Shown here: positions 43,913 through 54,490 of the stretch, piece after piece | Layout: each line of letters begins with the position of its first letter | Numbering within the stretch: the stretch's first letter is position 1 | The notes under the pieces: generated by a model | The model's input: only the letters and a program-made list of their open reading frames with translations | Databases searched by the model: none | Told to the model about the DNA's origin: nothing | Source of the DNA: Rhodoferax saidenbachensis | GTDB taxonomy: Bacteria; Pseudomonadota; Gammaproteobacteria; Burkholderiales; Burkholderiaceae_C | Assembly: GCF_001955715.1 (NCBI RefSeq) | Contig: NZ_CP019239.1 | Span: 248,001-312,000 of the forward strand | DNA: 64,000 nt | Direction of reading: 5' to 3' | Program-made: the position numbers and the translations under genes

Positions 43913-44610
43913 CCTCTGAAAACGCTATCAAAATGCTAGCTGCTTGCGCACATTCCATAAGGGCTGGAGGCCTATTTGTCTTTGTATTGCTCGGGCTTTC
44001 GGCCTGCAGCAGCCTGCAGGCGCCCGCGCGCCCGTTGGTCTATGACTTCGGCCCCGGCGCGGTGGCCACCGAGCCGACCAACCGCATGGCGCGCCTGCCC
44101 ACACTGTCCCTGGCCGAGGTGGACGCGGGCGCCGCGCTCGACGGCACCGCAGTCCTGTACCGCCTGGCCTATGCCGACGGCCAGCAGCTGCGCCCTTACG
44201 CACAAGCCCGCTGGTCCATGCCACCGGCGCAACTGTTGCGCCAGCGCCTGCGCGAGCAACTGGGCCAGCGCCGTGCGGTGCTCAACCTGTCGGACGGCCT
44301 GCTCGCCGGGCGTGCGTCTTTGACCCTGCATGTGGAGCTCGAAGAATTCAGCCAGTTGTTTGAAGCCGCCGACCGCAGCAGCGGCCTGGTGCGCCTGCGT
44401 GCCACGCTGGGCCATGTGCGCCCTGAGGGCGCGGGTGGTGGCCCGGCCGGGGAACGCCTGGTGGCGCAGCGCAGCTTTGTGGTGCAACGCCCTGCTGCCA
44501 GTGCCGATGCGGCGGGCGGTGTGCGCGCACTCACCCAAGCCAGCGACGCACTGATCGAGGAACTGGAGCAGTGGATTGCCCAGGTCCAGCAGGCGGCCGC
44601 CAGCCGCTGA
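43909..44610 (+). CDS. ABC-type transport auxiliary lipoprotein (PqiC/YmbA-like)
   Basis: 233-residue outer-membrane lipoprotein of the PqiC/YmbA kind (PF03886), found with MCE systems. Lipobox LGLSAC (acylated Cys33), then LVYDFGPG near the mature N-terminus and a domain ending SDALIEELEQWIAQVQ. The ATG at 43909 overlaps the mlaD-like stop (ATGA). Codons for about residues 5-23 (NAIKMLAACAHSIRAGGLF) come from an R1 repeat, so half the signal peptide is repeat-derived. A later in-frame ATG (residue 9) is also inside the repeat. Confidence 0.85.
   Translation: MTSENAIKMLAACAHSIRAGGLFVFVLLGLSACSSLQAPARPLVYDFGPGAVATEPTNRMARLPTLSLAEVDAGAALDGTAVLYRLAYADGQQLRPYAQARWSMPPAQLLRQRLREQLGQRRAVLNLSDGLLAGRASLTLHVELEEFSQLFEAADRSSGLVRLRATLGHVRPEGAGGGPAGERLVAQRSFVVQRPAASADAAGGVRALTQASDALIEELEQWIAQVQQAAASR
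43921..43979 (+). repeat. R1 repeat encoding part of the lipoprotein signal peptide
   Basis: AACGCTATCAAAATGCTAGC, TGCTTGCGCACATTCCATAA and GGGCTGGAGGCCTATTTG: a near-complete R1 copy in forward orientation, in frame. Confidence 0.82.
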
Positions 44611-44636
44611 GTCGACCCTGCGTGACTAGGGCATTC

Positions 44637-45290
44637 ATGGCTGCGCCCCTGTCGCTGTCTTCCCTGCCGCTGTTTCCGCTGCACACGGTGCTGTTCCCGG
44701 GCGGCACGCTGCACCTGCAGATTTTTGAGGTGCGTTACCTCGACCTGATGAACAAATGCATCAAGACCGGCGCCCCGTTTGGTGTGGTGTCTTTGGTGGA
44801 AGGTCAGGAAGTGCGCCAGCGCAGCACTGAGGCTGGTGACGGTTTTGCATCCGAGCGTTTTGCCGACGTGGGCACGCTGGCCACTGTGACCGAATGGGAG
44901 TCACCCCAGGCCGGACTGATGAAAGTGCGCTGCACCGGCGGCGAGCGTTTTCGCATTGCCCGGCACAGCCAGCTCAAGCACGGCTTGTGGGTGGCCGACG
45001 TGGATGGCCTGGCCGCGGACACCGGAGTGCCCGTTCCCGACGACTTGCAGGTGATTGCCGATGCGCTGGACACCGTGTTGCAGGGCCTGAAAGACCAGGA
45101 CCTGCCGCCCGCGCAAATGCCAGTGCAACCGCCCTACCACTTGCAGGACTGCGGCTGGGTGGCCAACCGCTGGTGTGATCTGCTGGCCCTGCCGCCTGCG
45201 CTCAAGCAAAGCCTGATGCAGTTGGAGAATCCGCTCTTACGCTTGGAGCTGGTGGGCGACATGTTGACCAAGGGCGGCATTACGCCCTGA
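44637..45290 (+). CDS. Lon N-terminal (substrate-binding) domain protein
   Basis: 217-residue stand-alone Lon-N/LonB-substrate domain protein: LPLFPLHTVLFPGGTLHLQIFE near the start, then FRIARHSQLKHGLWVADV, and a helical C-terminus. It lacks ATPase and protease domains. Its function is unknown. The ATG at 44637 is taken from family-like alignment of the LPLFPL motif; the frame extends upstream into the lipoprotein gene. Confidence 0.83.
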   Translation: MAAPLSLSSLPLFPLHTVLFPGGTLHLQIFEVRYLDLMNKCIKTGAPFGVVSLVEGQEVRQRSTEAGDGFASERFADVGTLATVTEWESPQAGLMKVRCTGGERFRIARHSQLKHGLWVADVDGLAADTGVPVPDDLQVIADALDTVLQGLKDQDLPPAQMPVQPPYHLQDCGWVANRWCDLLALPPALKQSLMQLENPLLRLELVGDMLTKGGITP

Positions 45291-45297
45291 AAAACGC

Positions 45298-45930
45298 TTA
45301 GTGCATCAAGGCCGGGAACAGCTTGGAGAGTCCATCGGCCATCACCTCTACGGCGAGCGCGGCCAGGATCAGGCCCATCAGTCGCGTCATCACATTGATG
45401 CCGGTCTTGCCCAACACCCGTGCGATGGGCTCGGCCAGCGAGAAACACAAGGCCGTGGCCAGCGCGATCACCACGCCGTAGCCCAGCAGCGTGCCCAGTT
45501 GCAGAAAGGTTTTGGCCTTGTCGGCATAAATCACCACGGTGGACATGGTTGCCGGACCGGTGAGCAGCGGAATGGTCAGCGGCACCACGGCAATGCTGGC
45601 GCCCTGGGCGGCTTTCTCGGCACCGTCTTCGAGTTCGTGGGTGCTGGTTTTTGCCTCGGCTGGCTGGGCGTTGAGCATGTTGAGCGCACCGGTGAGCAGC
45701 AGCAGGGCGCCGCCGACCTGGAAGCTGGCCAGCGAGATGCCGAAGAACTCCAGAATCTGCAGGCCCAGCAGCGCGCTCACAGCGATCACTACAAACGCAC
45801 TGACCGACGACACCCACACCGTGTTGCGGCGCTGCGCCCGGCTGAAGCCTTGCGTGTAGTGGATGAAGAACGGAACGATGGCCAGCGGGTTCACAATGGC
45901 CAACAGGGTGATGAGCGGTTTGAGGTCCAT
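45298..45930 (-). CDS. MarC-family membrane protein
   Basis: 210-residue integral membrane protein with six helices. MarC landmarks: ITLLAIVNPLAIVPFF at the start and VPLTIPLLTGPATMSTVV in the middle. The family is conserved but has no established transport substrate. ATG at 45930 (MDLKPLITLLAIVNP) is used; an upstream ATG at 45957 would add nine residues. It converges with the Lon-N gene with only 7 bp between stops. Confidence 0.85.
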   Translation of the reverse strand: MDLKPLITLLAIVNPLAIVPFFIHYTQGFSRAQRRNTVWVSSVSAFVVIAVSALLGLQILEFFGISLASFQVGGALLLLTGALNMLNAQPAEAKTSTHELEDGAEKAAQGASIAVVPLTIPLLTGPATMSTVVIYADKAKTFLQLGTLLGYGVVIALATALCFSLAEPIARVLGKTGINVMTRLMGLILAALAVEVMADGLSKLFPALMH

Positions 45931-46005
45931 AGGAGGGGCTTCCGAGGTTGCGGGCAAACTGTGCCACAGTAATGGCGGCTTGCGCGCCTATTGAAGGAGA
46001 AAAGC

Positions 46006-46896
46006 ATGCAATTCCTGGTGCAAGGCCTGCTGTGGCTTACCGTGGCGCTGTGTGGCACGGCCAGAGCCGCCGACTACACCGGCCCGATTTTTGACGCCCA
46101 CCTGCACTACAACGTGGAAGCCCAGTCGCCCCATCCACTGCCCGACGTGCTGGCGCGCATGCAGCGCAACGGCGTGCGGGCGGTGCTGGCCAACTCGCGG
46201 CCCAACGACGGCACGCGCACGCTGGCCGAAGCCGGTGCGCAAACCCGCGCCGCGGGCGTGACGGTGGTACCACTGGTGCGCCTGTACCGCAACCGCGACG
46301 ACTACACCAGTTGGTTCCGCGACGACAGCATCTACGACATGGTGCTGGCCGAACTGGCGCGCGGCACGGCCGCCGGGCCCTACCGCGGCATTGGTGAATT
46401 CCATTTGTATGACAGTGCCAATGCCGCAGGGCCGGTGGCCAAAAAGCTCATGGCCCTGGCCGAAGCGCGCCAGCTAGTGGTGCTGGCCCATGTAGACGAT
46501 GCGGCGATTGATGGCCTGATGCAACCCACCCCGTCGGGTGGCAAAGCCGTGCGCCTGATCTGGGCACACACCGGCATTGGCGGTGCACCGGTGGAGCGGG
46601 TGCGCGCGCTGCTGCAGCGCTACCCGCTGCTCATGGGCGAGTTGTCGTACCGGCCCGGTCTGACGTGTACCGGCACGGGCGGAGTCGTTCAACTGTGCCC
46701 CGAATGGCGAGCCCTGTTGCTGGACTACCCAGACCGGTTTGTGCTGGGCTCCGACACCTGGATCAACCAGCGCTGGCAGTACTACGACGACACCATGCAG
46801 GACTACCGCGCCTGGCTCGGTGGCCTGCCCGCGCCGGTGGCACGCCAGGTGGCGTGGGACAACGCGGCGCGTCTGTTTGGGCTGCCGTCTCCCTGA
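46006..46896 (+). CDS. Exported amidohydrolase-family protein
   Basis: 296-residue TIM-barrel hydrolase with signal peptide (cleavage near ARAA|DYT, about residue 22). Metal-binding motif FDAHLHYN, then [28 protein letters not shown] and VLGSDTW give the usual histidines and aspartate of the metal-dependent amidohydrolase fold. Substrate unknown. AAGGAG 7 bp before the ATG supports the start. Its periplasmic location is unusual for the fold but clear from the leader. Confidence 0.82.
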   Translation: MQFLVQGLLWLTVALCGTARAADYTGPIFDAHLHYNVEAQSPHPLPDVLARMQRNGVRAVLANSRPNDGTRTLAEAGAQTRAAGVTVVPLVRLYRNRDDYTSWFRDDSIYDMVLAELARGTAAGPYRGIGEFHLYDSANAAGPVAKKLMALAEARQLVVLAHVDDAAIDGLMQPTPSGGKAVRLIWAHTGIGGAPVERVRALLQRYPLLMGELSYRPGLTCTGTGGVVQLCPEWRALLLDYPDRFVLGSDTWINQRWQYYDDTMQDYRAWLGGLPAPVARQVAWDNAARLFGLPSP

Positions 46897-46905
46897 GCGC
46901 GGGGC

Positions 46906-47652
46906 TCACCGCCCGCCGCTCACGTCCAGAAGGGCACCGGTCGTGTAGCTGGACTGTGCACTGAGCAGCCAGACGATGGCGTCGGCAATTTCCTGTGCCG
47001 TGCCCGGGCGTTGCATGGGCAACTGGCTGGCCAGGCGTTGCGCGCGGTCAGGCTGGCCGCCGCTGGCGTGGATGTCGGTGTCGATGACGCCGGGGCGCAC
47101 GGCATTGACGCGGATGCCCTCGGCCGCTACTTCACGCGCCAGGCCGATGGTGAAGCTGTCGATCGCCCCTTTGCTCGCCGCGTAGTCCACGTACTGGCCC
47201 GGTGAGCCCAGTGTGGCGGCCACGCTGGAGACATTCACGATGGCGCCACCACTGCCGCCATGGCGTGTGCTCATGCGCAGCACCGCTTCGCGCGCGCAGA
47301 CCATGCTGCCCAGCACATTGGTGGCCAGCATGCGCTGCAGCCGCTCCACTGTCATGGCGTCCACGCGGGAGGCCACGTCCACCACGCCGGCGTTGTTGAC
47401 CAGTGCGCTGATGCGCCCCAGCTTGGCATCGACCTTGGCAAACATGGCCAGCACCTGTGCCTCTTGCGACACGTCGGCCTGCACCGTGATGGCCGTGCCG
47501 CCCATGGCGCGGATCTGGCGCACCACTTCGTCGGCGGCCAGTGAGTTGGCGGTGTAGTTGACCGCCACGGCATAACCGGCACGGGCCGCGGTGAGGGCGG
47601 TGGCGGCGCCGATGCCGCGCGAGCCGCCGGTGATCAGAACGATGGGTTGCAT
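46906..47652 (-). CDS. SDR-family oxidoreductase
   Basis: 248-residue short-chain dehydrogenase. NAD(P) motif TGGSRGIG (about 8-15), NNAGVVD, active-site Ser in VNVSSVAAT, Tyr-Lys in YVDYAASKGA, and C-terminal GALLDVSGGR typical of classical SDRs. Probably NADP(H)-preferring by ANY after the glycine loop. Substrate unknown. The ATG at 47652 fits; a longer frame exists upstream but lacks support. Confidence 0.9.
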   Translation of the reverse strand: MQPIVLITGGSRGIGAATALTAARAGYAVAVNYTANSLAADEVVRQIRAMGGTAITVQADVSQEAQVLAMFAKVDAKLGRISALVNNAGVVDVASRVDAMTVERLQRMLATNVLGSMVCAREAVLRMSTRHGGSGGAIVNVSSVAATLGSPGQYVDYAASKGAIDSFTIGLAREVAAEGIRVNAVRPGVIDTDIHASGGQPDRAQRLASQLPMQRPGTAQEIADAIVWLLSAQSSYTTGALLDVSGGR

Positions 47653-47700
47653 AGTGTTTCCCAGGGTGTACAGAGTAGGTAATTGCAGTATCTTCGCACC

Positions 47701-48447
47701 ATGTTCTCCGCCGATGCATTTGCAGCATATTGGTCCTGGCCCATCCTGATGGCTAACTTCTTTGTGTTGCTGCACCTGATGGGTGCACTGGTACTGGGTC
47801 TGCTGGTGGGGTATGAGCGCAGCTACCACGGCCGCGCGGCCGGCATGCGCACCTATGGTCTGGTGTGTATGGCCTCGGCGGCCCTCACTGTCATCGGCGG
47901 TTACTCCCATTACTGGTATGGCGGCACGGCCACCACGGTCTTCTCGGTGGGTGACCTGTCGCGTGTGCTGCAGGGCATCTTGACCGGCATCGGTTTCCTG
48001 TGTGCCGGTGTGATCATGAAAGAGGGTTTCAACATCAGCGGCCTGACCACGGCGGCGTCGCTGTGGGCCTCGTCGGTGATCGGCATTCTGGTGGGTGTGG
48101 GCCTGTACCCCGCGGCGATGGCACTGGCCTTGCTTAGTGCGGTGTGTATGGTGTGGATTTCCAAACTGGAGCAGTGGCTGCCGTCACGCCAGGCGGTGGC
48201 CATCAGTCTCAAGTTTGACCCGGGGTTTGTGCCAGTGGAGCGGGCGTTGCGCAAGCTGGCCCACGCGCAGGGGTATGACATTGCGGGTGGCACCATCGTG
48301 ATTTCCGCGGAGGGAAACACCCAAAGCTGGAGTTTTGTGGCCGTGGCGCGCAGCCGCAAGACTGCTGCGCCGGTGTCGGAGTTGAGTGCACAGATTGCAC
48401 AATTTCAGGGCGTGCAGAGTTTCAATCTGGCGTACGCTCGCAACTAG
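47701..48447 (+). CDS. MgtC/SapB-family membrane protein
   Basis: 248-residue protein: five N-terminal helices with the MgtC motifs GALVLGLLVGYERSYHGRAAG and ISGLTTAASLWASSVIGI, then a ~75-residue ACT-like soluble C-terminus. MgtC proteins tune Mg2+/ATP homeostasis and virulence in pathogens; in free-living species the role is unclear. Divergent from the SDR gene across 48 bp. Confidence 0.87.
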   Translation: MFSADAFAAYWSWPILMANFFVLLHLMGALVLGLLVGYERSYHGRAAGMRTYGLVCMASAALTVIGGYSHYWYGGTATTVFSVGDLSRVLQGILTGIGFLCAGVIMKEGFNISGLTTAASLWASSVIGILVGVGLYPAAMALALLSAVCMVWISKLEQWLPSRQAVAISLKFDPGFVPVERALRKLAHAQGYDIAGGTIVISAEGNTQSWSFVAVARSRKTAAPVSELSAQIAQFQGVQSFNLAYARN

Positions 48448-48477
48448 TTTTCGTCGTCACTTTTTCAGGAGTTCTTC

Positions 48478-49461
48478 ATGTCGGTCTTTTCTTTGCAGCG
48501 TGTGTTGGGCACGCTTCGCCACTCCCTGGTTCTGGGGGCTTTGCTGGCTGCAGGTGCCAGCCAGGCGCAAAACGCAACCGTGCATTTGCTGGTGGGTTTC
48601 CCCGCTGGCGGCGGCACCGATGCCATTGCCCGCACCCTGGCGGACAAACTCAAGGACCAACTGGGCATGCCCGTGGTGGTGGACAACAAGGCCGGTGCCG
48701 GTGGCCAGATCGCGGCCCAGAGTCTGAAGGCCGCAGCGCCAGACGGCTTGACGGTTTTCCTCACCCACGACCACACCATTTCCATCCTGCCCCAGGTGGT
48801 GAAGAACCCGGGCTTTGACCCGGCCAAAGACTTTGTACCCGTGGCTGGTTTCGCCACCTTTGTGAATGCGCTGGCGGTGTCGGGTGGCACACCCGCCAAG
48901 TCGGTCAACGAATACGTGGCCTGGGTCAAGACCCAGGGTGGCAAGGGCACCGTGGGTGTGCCTGCACCCGCCTCCACGCCCGAGTTTCTGGTGAGCGTGA
49001 TTGGCAAAAAATACGGCCTGGACCTGCAGTCCGCCCCCTACCGCGGCAGTGCGCCCATGATGGCCGACATGCTGGGCAACCAGATTGCTGCGGGCATGGG
49101 TTCGGTGCCTGATTTCATCGAAAACCACAAGGCCGGCAAGATTCGGGTGGTGGCGGTGCTGGGCGGTGCCCGCCAAGCCATCCTGCCCGATGTGCCCACG
49201 TTTGCCGAACTGGGGCTGGCAGGGTTTGAAGACCTGCCTTATTACGGCATCTTCGCACCCGCCGGTACGCCCAAGGCGGCCATCGACAAGTTCTCTGATG
49301 CGCTGGCCAAGGTGCTGGCCCAGTCGGATGTGAAAGAGCGCCTGACTGCCATGGGCCTGACGGTGGGTTTCATGGACCAGGCGACACTGGCCAAACGTGA
49401 ACAGGCCTACACCCAGGTCTGGGCCAAACTGATCAAGGCCAGCGGGTTCGTCGCGCAGTAA
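48478..49461 (+). CDS. Bug-family solute-binding protein (TTT-type)
   Basis: 327-residue periplasmic binding protein of the Bug/TctC family, abundant in Burkholderiales. Signal peptide ends near ASQAQ (about residue 30); mature domain has VGFPAGGGTDAIAR, VDNKAGAGGQIAAQ, GVPAPASTPEFLV and YYGIFAPAGTP. Carboxylates are usual ligands. No transmembrane TctA/TctB partners are adjacent, which is common for orphan Bug genes. Confidence 0.9.
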   Translation: MSVFSLQRVLGTLRHSLVLGALLAAGASQAQNATVHLLVGFPAGGGTDAIARTLADKLKDQLGMPVVVDNKAGAGGQIAAQSLKAAAPDGLTVFLTHDHTISILPQVVKNPGFDPAKDFVPVAGFATFVNALAVSGGTPAKSVNEYVAWVKTQGGKGTVGVPAPASTPEFLVSVIGKKYGLDLQSAPYRGSAPMMADMLGNQIAAGMGSVPDFIENHKAGKIRVVAVLGGARQAILPDVPTFAELGLAGFEDLPYYGIFAPAGTPKAAIDKFSDALAKVLAQSDVKERLTAMGLTVGFMDQATLAKREQAYTQVWAKLIKASGFVAQ

Positions 49462-49508
49462 ACGCCGCGAAGACGGATCGGTAACGTGCTACCGGCACCC
49501 TGGGCCTG

Positions 49509-50288
49509 TCAATTGCCCGGGGCGTAACGCCCGGCTTCGGCATCGTCCAGAAAGCGTTTGGCGGTGCCGTCCCGGATGACCTTGGCCAGGCCCTGGTTAA
49601 AGGTTTGCATCAGTTTTTCCGCGTTGGGCAGCGTCTTGGCAATCACCATGCGCGACTGCTTCTCCGAGACGCTGACGGATGATGCGGCAATGCGTTCCCG
49701 GTCGGCGGTCGGAAAGCTGTGGAGGAGTTCGAAACCCACGGCACGGTTGAGCACGATCATGTCAAAGCGCCCGGCCAGCAGCTTGCGCAGGTTGCTGGTG
49801 TCATCGATCGCACGGTCCAGCGTGAAGTCGCCGGCTTTCTCTGCCGCGTCGAATGCGGTGCCGTAGGAATAACCTATCGTGGCGCCAAGGGTCTTGCCCT
49901 TGAGGTCTGCCAAGGTTCGGAAGTTGACCGGTTTGTCCTTGCGGAAGAAAAGCACTTCTTTGGACAGGATCACGGGGTCGCTGAACAGAAAAGTCTTGGC
50001 GCGCTCGTCTGACATGACCCAGCCCGGCGAGCCGCTGACGCTGCCGTTTTCCGCCAACAGCAGCGCACGTTTCCAGGGGTAAAACTCGTAGCTGACGCTC
50101 AGGCCTTCACGTGCGAACGCTTCCTTGACGATGTGTGCGAACACGCCGTTCTCACGCAGGTTCTGCGAGAAGTAGGGCGGCCATTCGCCAATGGCCAGTT
50201 TGACCGGCTCGGCCGCCCAGGCCCCGCCGGCCAGCAGGCTGCTGAGCAGCAAAAGGAGCCCCCTTCGGTTTGGGACTGTGGTGTGCAT
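49509..50288 (-). CDS. Periplasmic solute-binding protein (family 3)
   Basis: 259-residue exported protein; signal peptide with LLLLLSSLLAGGAWA (to about residue 26) then the SBP_bac_3 fold: LAIGEWPPYFSQNL, SDPVILSKEVLFFRK, LKGKTLGATIGYSYG. Related to amino-acid binding or PhoQ-like sensor domains. No ABC permease is nearby, so transport is not established; it could be a sensor partner. The ATG at 50288 is selected over 50351. Confidence 0.82.
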   Translation of the reverse strand: MHTTVPNRRGLLLLLSSLLAGGAWAAEPVKLAIGEWPPYFSQNLRENGVFAHIVKEAFAREGLSVSYEFYPWKRALLLAENGSVSGSPGWVMSDERAKTFLFSDPVILSKEVLFFRKDKPVNFRTLADLKGKTLGATIGYSYGTAFDAAEKAGDFTLDRAIDDTSNLRKLLAGRFDMIVLNRAVGFELLHSFPTADRERIAASSVSVSEKQSRMVIAKTLPNAEKLMQTFNQGLAKVIRDGTAKRFLDDAEAGRYAPGN

Positions 50289-50364
50289 GGCATTTCCAAC
50301 GGATAGGGTGGCCCATGGTAGGCAGCCCCTGGGATGGGTGTCAACAGGCAAGAGCCCGGCGGTC

Positions 50365-51486
50365 TCAGCGCACCGAACGCGCCAGATAACGCTTGCGCCA
50401 GAAGAACACCGCCAACACCACGGCGATGAACAGCATGCTGGTGAGCGCCCACCAGAAGCCGCCCTGTTGGTGCAGCAGGGGGATGAAGTCGAAGTTCATG
50501 CCGAAGATGCCGGCAATCAGGTTCAGCGGGAGGAAGATGGCGGTGAGCACCGTGAGCGTGCGCATGATGTCGTTGGTGCGGCTGCCCTGCACGCTGAAGT
50601 GCATTTGTACCGCGGTCTCCACGCTTTGCTCCAGCCGGCGCACATGGTGCACCACCCGCTCGATATGTTCCAGCACGTCACGGCTGCGCACCTGCAGCAG
50701 TTCCCGCTCGCGCGCCTCTGTCGGGCTGTTGGGTTCCGGCCAGGTTTTGATGGCCTCGATCCAGTCCTGCACGCTGGAGCGTTGCTCCTCACACACGTCG
50801 TCGAGCTGGTGCAGCGCCATGCGTGCGTCCAATAGCGAGCCCCAGTTGGTGAAACGTCCGCGCGGACTCAGCAGCTCGTTTTGCCAGTGGTCCAGCTGTT
50901 GGGTGAGTTCCTTGCGCAGCGCCAGGTAGCCGTCCACCATGTGGTTGACAATGCGCAGCATCAGGTCGGCCGGGCTGGTGGGCAGGCGGGCTCCAGCGCC
51001 ATGGGACTCGTTGCTCGCGGCTTGCAGCAGCTTGGCGGCGTAGGCGTCGCGCACGGCGCAGTCGGTAGGGTGCACGGTAAGCAACACGCGGTCAAACACG
51101 GCAAAGCCGACCGGGCTGGTGTCGATGCGCCGCAGGATCGGCGGACCACCACGCTTGGGCGCCACATTCAGGGGCTGGCCGGGTTGCTCCAGGTCGGTGG
51201 GGCGGTTGCCCGCAGCCAGGCGGCGGAACACCAGCAGGTCGTACTGCGAGGTGTAGTCGTAGTGCGAGGGGAGCTGGTTGTTGATCAGGTCGGAGATGTG
51301 CAGGTCCAGCAGTTGCACGCCGCACAGCGTTTGCAGGGCCGCTTGCACTTCGGCCTGCGTCACCTCAAACTCGCGCCGCGCGCAGGCAATCCACACATAA
51401 CCTTGGGTCGGCAGGCCTTGCGCCGTGAGTTCGGGCAGGCTCAGGCCCTCGGTCACGCCACTGGTCTGGATATGGAAGATGCGCAT
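50365..51486 (-). CDS. corA: CorA-family divalent metal transporter
   Basis: 373-residue CorA/ZntB-type channel: large cytoplasmic N-domain (about 1-300), two C-terminal helices, and the selectivity motif GMN in IFGMNFDFIPLLHQQ, followed by YLARSVR. Likely Mg2+/Co2+ (or Zn2+ efflux in ZntB) transport. It is separated from hemB by an R1 repeat. Confidence 0.87.
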   Translation of the reverse strand: MRIFHIQTSGVTEGLSLPELTAQGLPTQGYVWIACARREFEVTQAEVQAALQTLCGVQLLDLHISDLINNQLPSHYDYTSQYDLLVFRRLAAGNRPTDLEQPGQPLNVAPKRGGPPILRRIDTSPVGFAVFDRVLLTVHPTDCAVRDAYAAKLLQAASNESHGAGARLPTSPADLMLRIVNHMVDGYLALRKELTQQLDHWQNELLSPRGRFTNWGSLLDARMALHQLDDVCEEQRSSVQDWIEAIKTWPEPNSPTEARERELLQVRSRDVLEHIERVVHHVRRLEQSVETAVQMHFSVQGSRTNDIMRTLTVLTAIFLPLNLIAGIFGMNFDFIPLLHQQGGFWWALTSMLFIAVVLAVFFWRKRYLARSVR

Positions 51487-51515
51487 GGTGTTGTCTGGGT
51501 GTGGGCTGTGTTTAT

Positions 51516-52782
<1,267 letters not shown>

Positions 52783-52810
52783 CCCCAGCCCACGTGCTGG
52801 GGTTTTTTTT
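52783..52810 (+). terminator. Terminator of the hemB-hemJ RNA candidate
   Basis: CCCCAGC-CCACGT-GCTGGGG then eight T residues. Confidence 0.85.
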
Positions 52811-52936
52811 GGCTGCGGCATAACTTCGCTACGCGAAGTGAGCCTGCGCCGCAACCCGGCAAGCGGGTTGTGCCTTTCCATGAAAGCAGCGCTGTGGGCG
52901 CCTGCCAACGCAGACACCAGCGACTACACTTTCCCC

Positions 52937-53365
52937 ATGCTCTGGGTCAAAGCCTTCCACATCGTTTTCATCGCCAGCTGGTTTGCCGGCTTGTTTTACC
53001 TGCCACGCATTTTTGTGAACCTGGCGCTGGTGCCGCCGGGTTCCATTGCCGAGCGGGATCGCCTGTTGCTCATGGCGCGCAAGCTGATGCGTTTTACCAC
53101 GCTGCTGGCTGGGCCCGCGTTGGCGCTGGGAGTCTGGCTGTGGCTGGGTTATGGCATTGGCCGCGGCCCGGGCAATGGCTGGATGCATGCCAAGCTGGCG
53201 CTGGTGGTGCTCGTTGCCGGCTACCACCATGGCTGTGGTGTGATCCTGCGCAAACTCGAAGCGGGTACGCTGCAGCGCAGCCACGTGTGGTTTCGCTGGT
53301 TCAACGAGGTGCCGGTGCTCTTGCTGCTTGCCATTGTGATCTTGGTGGTGGTCAAGCCTTTCTAA
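52937..53365 (+). CDS. hemJ: HemJ-type protoporphyrinogen oxidase
   Basis: 142-residue membrane protein of the UPF0093/HemJ family that oxidises protoporphyrinogen IX to protoporphyrin IX. It opens MLWVKAFHIVFIASWFAGL, with the conserved histidine, followed by YLPRIFVNLA; later WMHAKLALVVLVAGYHHG and a C-terminal helix. Four helices. The ATG at 52937 is the family start; the frame runs upstream but has no domain there. Placement opposite hemB fits a shared heme role. Confidence 0.9.
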   Translation: MLWVKAFHIVFIASWFAGLFYLPRIFVNLALVPPGSIAERDRLLLMARKLMRFTTLLAGPALALGVWLWLGYGIGRGPGNGWMHAKLALVVLVAGYHHGCGVILRKLEAGTLQRSHVWFRWFNEVPVLLLLAIVILVVVKPF

Positions 53366-53386
53366 ACCCAGGAACGGCGCAGCACC

Positions 53387-54481
53387 ATGCACAAAACCGC
53401 TGCCTGGCCCCTGGCGCTGATTTATATCGGGCTGATCGTCTACGCCAGCCTGTACCCGTTTGGCGAGTGGCGCGACCAGGGCATTGCGCCCTGGGCCTTT
53501 CTGAGTGCCCCCTGGCCCCGCTACTGGACCGGTTTTGATGTGACCATCAATGTGCTGGGCTATATCCCTTTGGGCGGGTTGCTGGCCCTCAGTGCCCTGC
53601 GCACCGGGCGGTCCCGCCATCCGGTGCTGATGCCGGCGCTGGTGGGCGGGGTGCTGGCGCTGACCATGGAGTGTCTGCAGGGCTACTTGCCCGTGCGGGT
53701 GGCTTCCCGGGAAGATCTTTTGCTGAATCTGGGCGGCGCCTGGGCCGGTGCCGTGGGCACGCTGGTGCTGGAAAAAATGGGGGCGATTGACCGCTGGAGC
53801 CGTTTGCGGGCGCGCTGGTTTGTGGACCATTCGCGTGGTGGCCTGGTCCTGCTGGCGCTGTGGCCCATGGCCTTGCTGTTTCCCGCGGCCGTGCCGTTCG
53901 GACTGGGACAGGTGCTGGACCGGCTGGAAGGTGCGTGGAGCGAGTGGATGATTGACTCGCCCTTTCTGGAGTGGCTGCCCACGCCGGGTCTGGAGCTGCG
54001 CGCGCTGGTGCCTGGGGCCGAGCTGGTGTGTGTGACGCTGGGCTTGTTGATTCCGTGTCTGCTGGGGTTTTGTGTGGTCCGTGCCATTGGGCGCCGCTTG
54101 GTGCTTGCGCTGTTGGTGCTGGCGTTGGGCGTGGCCGCGACTGGGCTGTCGGCGGCGTTGAGCTGGGGCCCTGCCCATGCCTGGGCCTGGCTGGACTTGC
54201 CCACGCAATTGGGGCTGGCCGCCGCGGCGGTGCTGGCGCTTTTGCTGCTGGCTATTCCCGTGCGGGCCAGCGCTGCGCTGGTGTTGCTGGCCTTGGGGAT
54301 CTACCTGAGCCTGCTGAACCAGGCGCCCGAAAGCCCCTACTTTGCACAAACCCTGCAGGCATGGGAGCAGGGGAGATTCATCCGTTTTAACGGCCTGGCG
54401 CAGTGGGTGGGCTGGCTGTGGCCCTATGGCACGCTGGTCTATGTGTTGTCGCTGGTTTGGCGGCGCGACACAAAAAACTAA
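53387..54481 (+). CDS. VanZ-like family membrane protein
   Basis: 364-residue membrane protein: an N-terminal VanZ-like domain (about 1-130, ASLYPFGEWRDQG, INVLGYIPLGGLLA, MECLQGYLPVRVASREDLLLN) followed by five or six further helices. The VanZ domain's function is poorly defined outside glycopeptide resistance. It starts 21 bp after hemJ and is probably in the same transcript. No resistance genes are present, so this is an ordinary housekeeping-type homologue. Confidence 0.82.
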   Translation: MHKTAAWPLALIYIGLIVYASLYPFGEWRDQGIAPWAFLSAPWPRYWTGFDVTINVLGYIPLGGLLALSALRTGRSRHPVLMPALVGGVLALTMECLQGYLPVRVASREDLLLNLGGAWAGAVGTLVLEKMGAIDRWSRLRARWFVDHSRGGLVLLALWPMALLFPAAVPFGLGQVLDRLEGAWSEWMIDSPFLEWLPTPGLELRALVPGAELVCVTLGLLIPCLLGFCVVRAIGRRLVLALLVLALGVAATGLSAALSWGPAHAWAWLDLPTQLGLAAAAVLALLLLAIPVRASAALVLLALGIYLSLLNQAPESPYFAQTLQAWEQGRFIRFNGLAQWVGWLWPYGTLVYVLSLVWRRDTKN

Positions 54482-54490
54482 AATCGGCGT

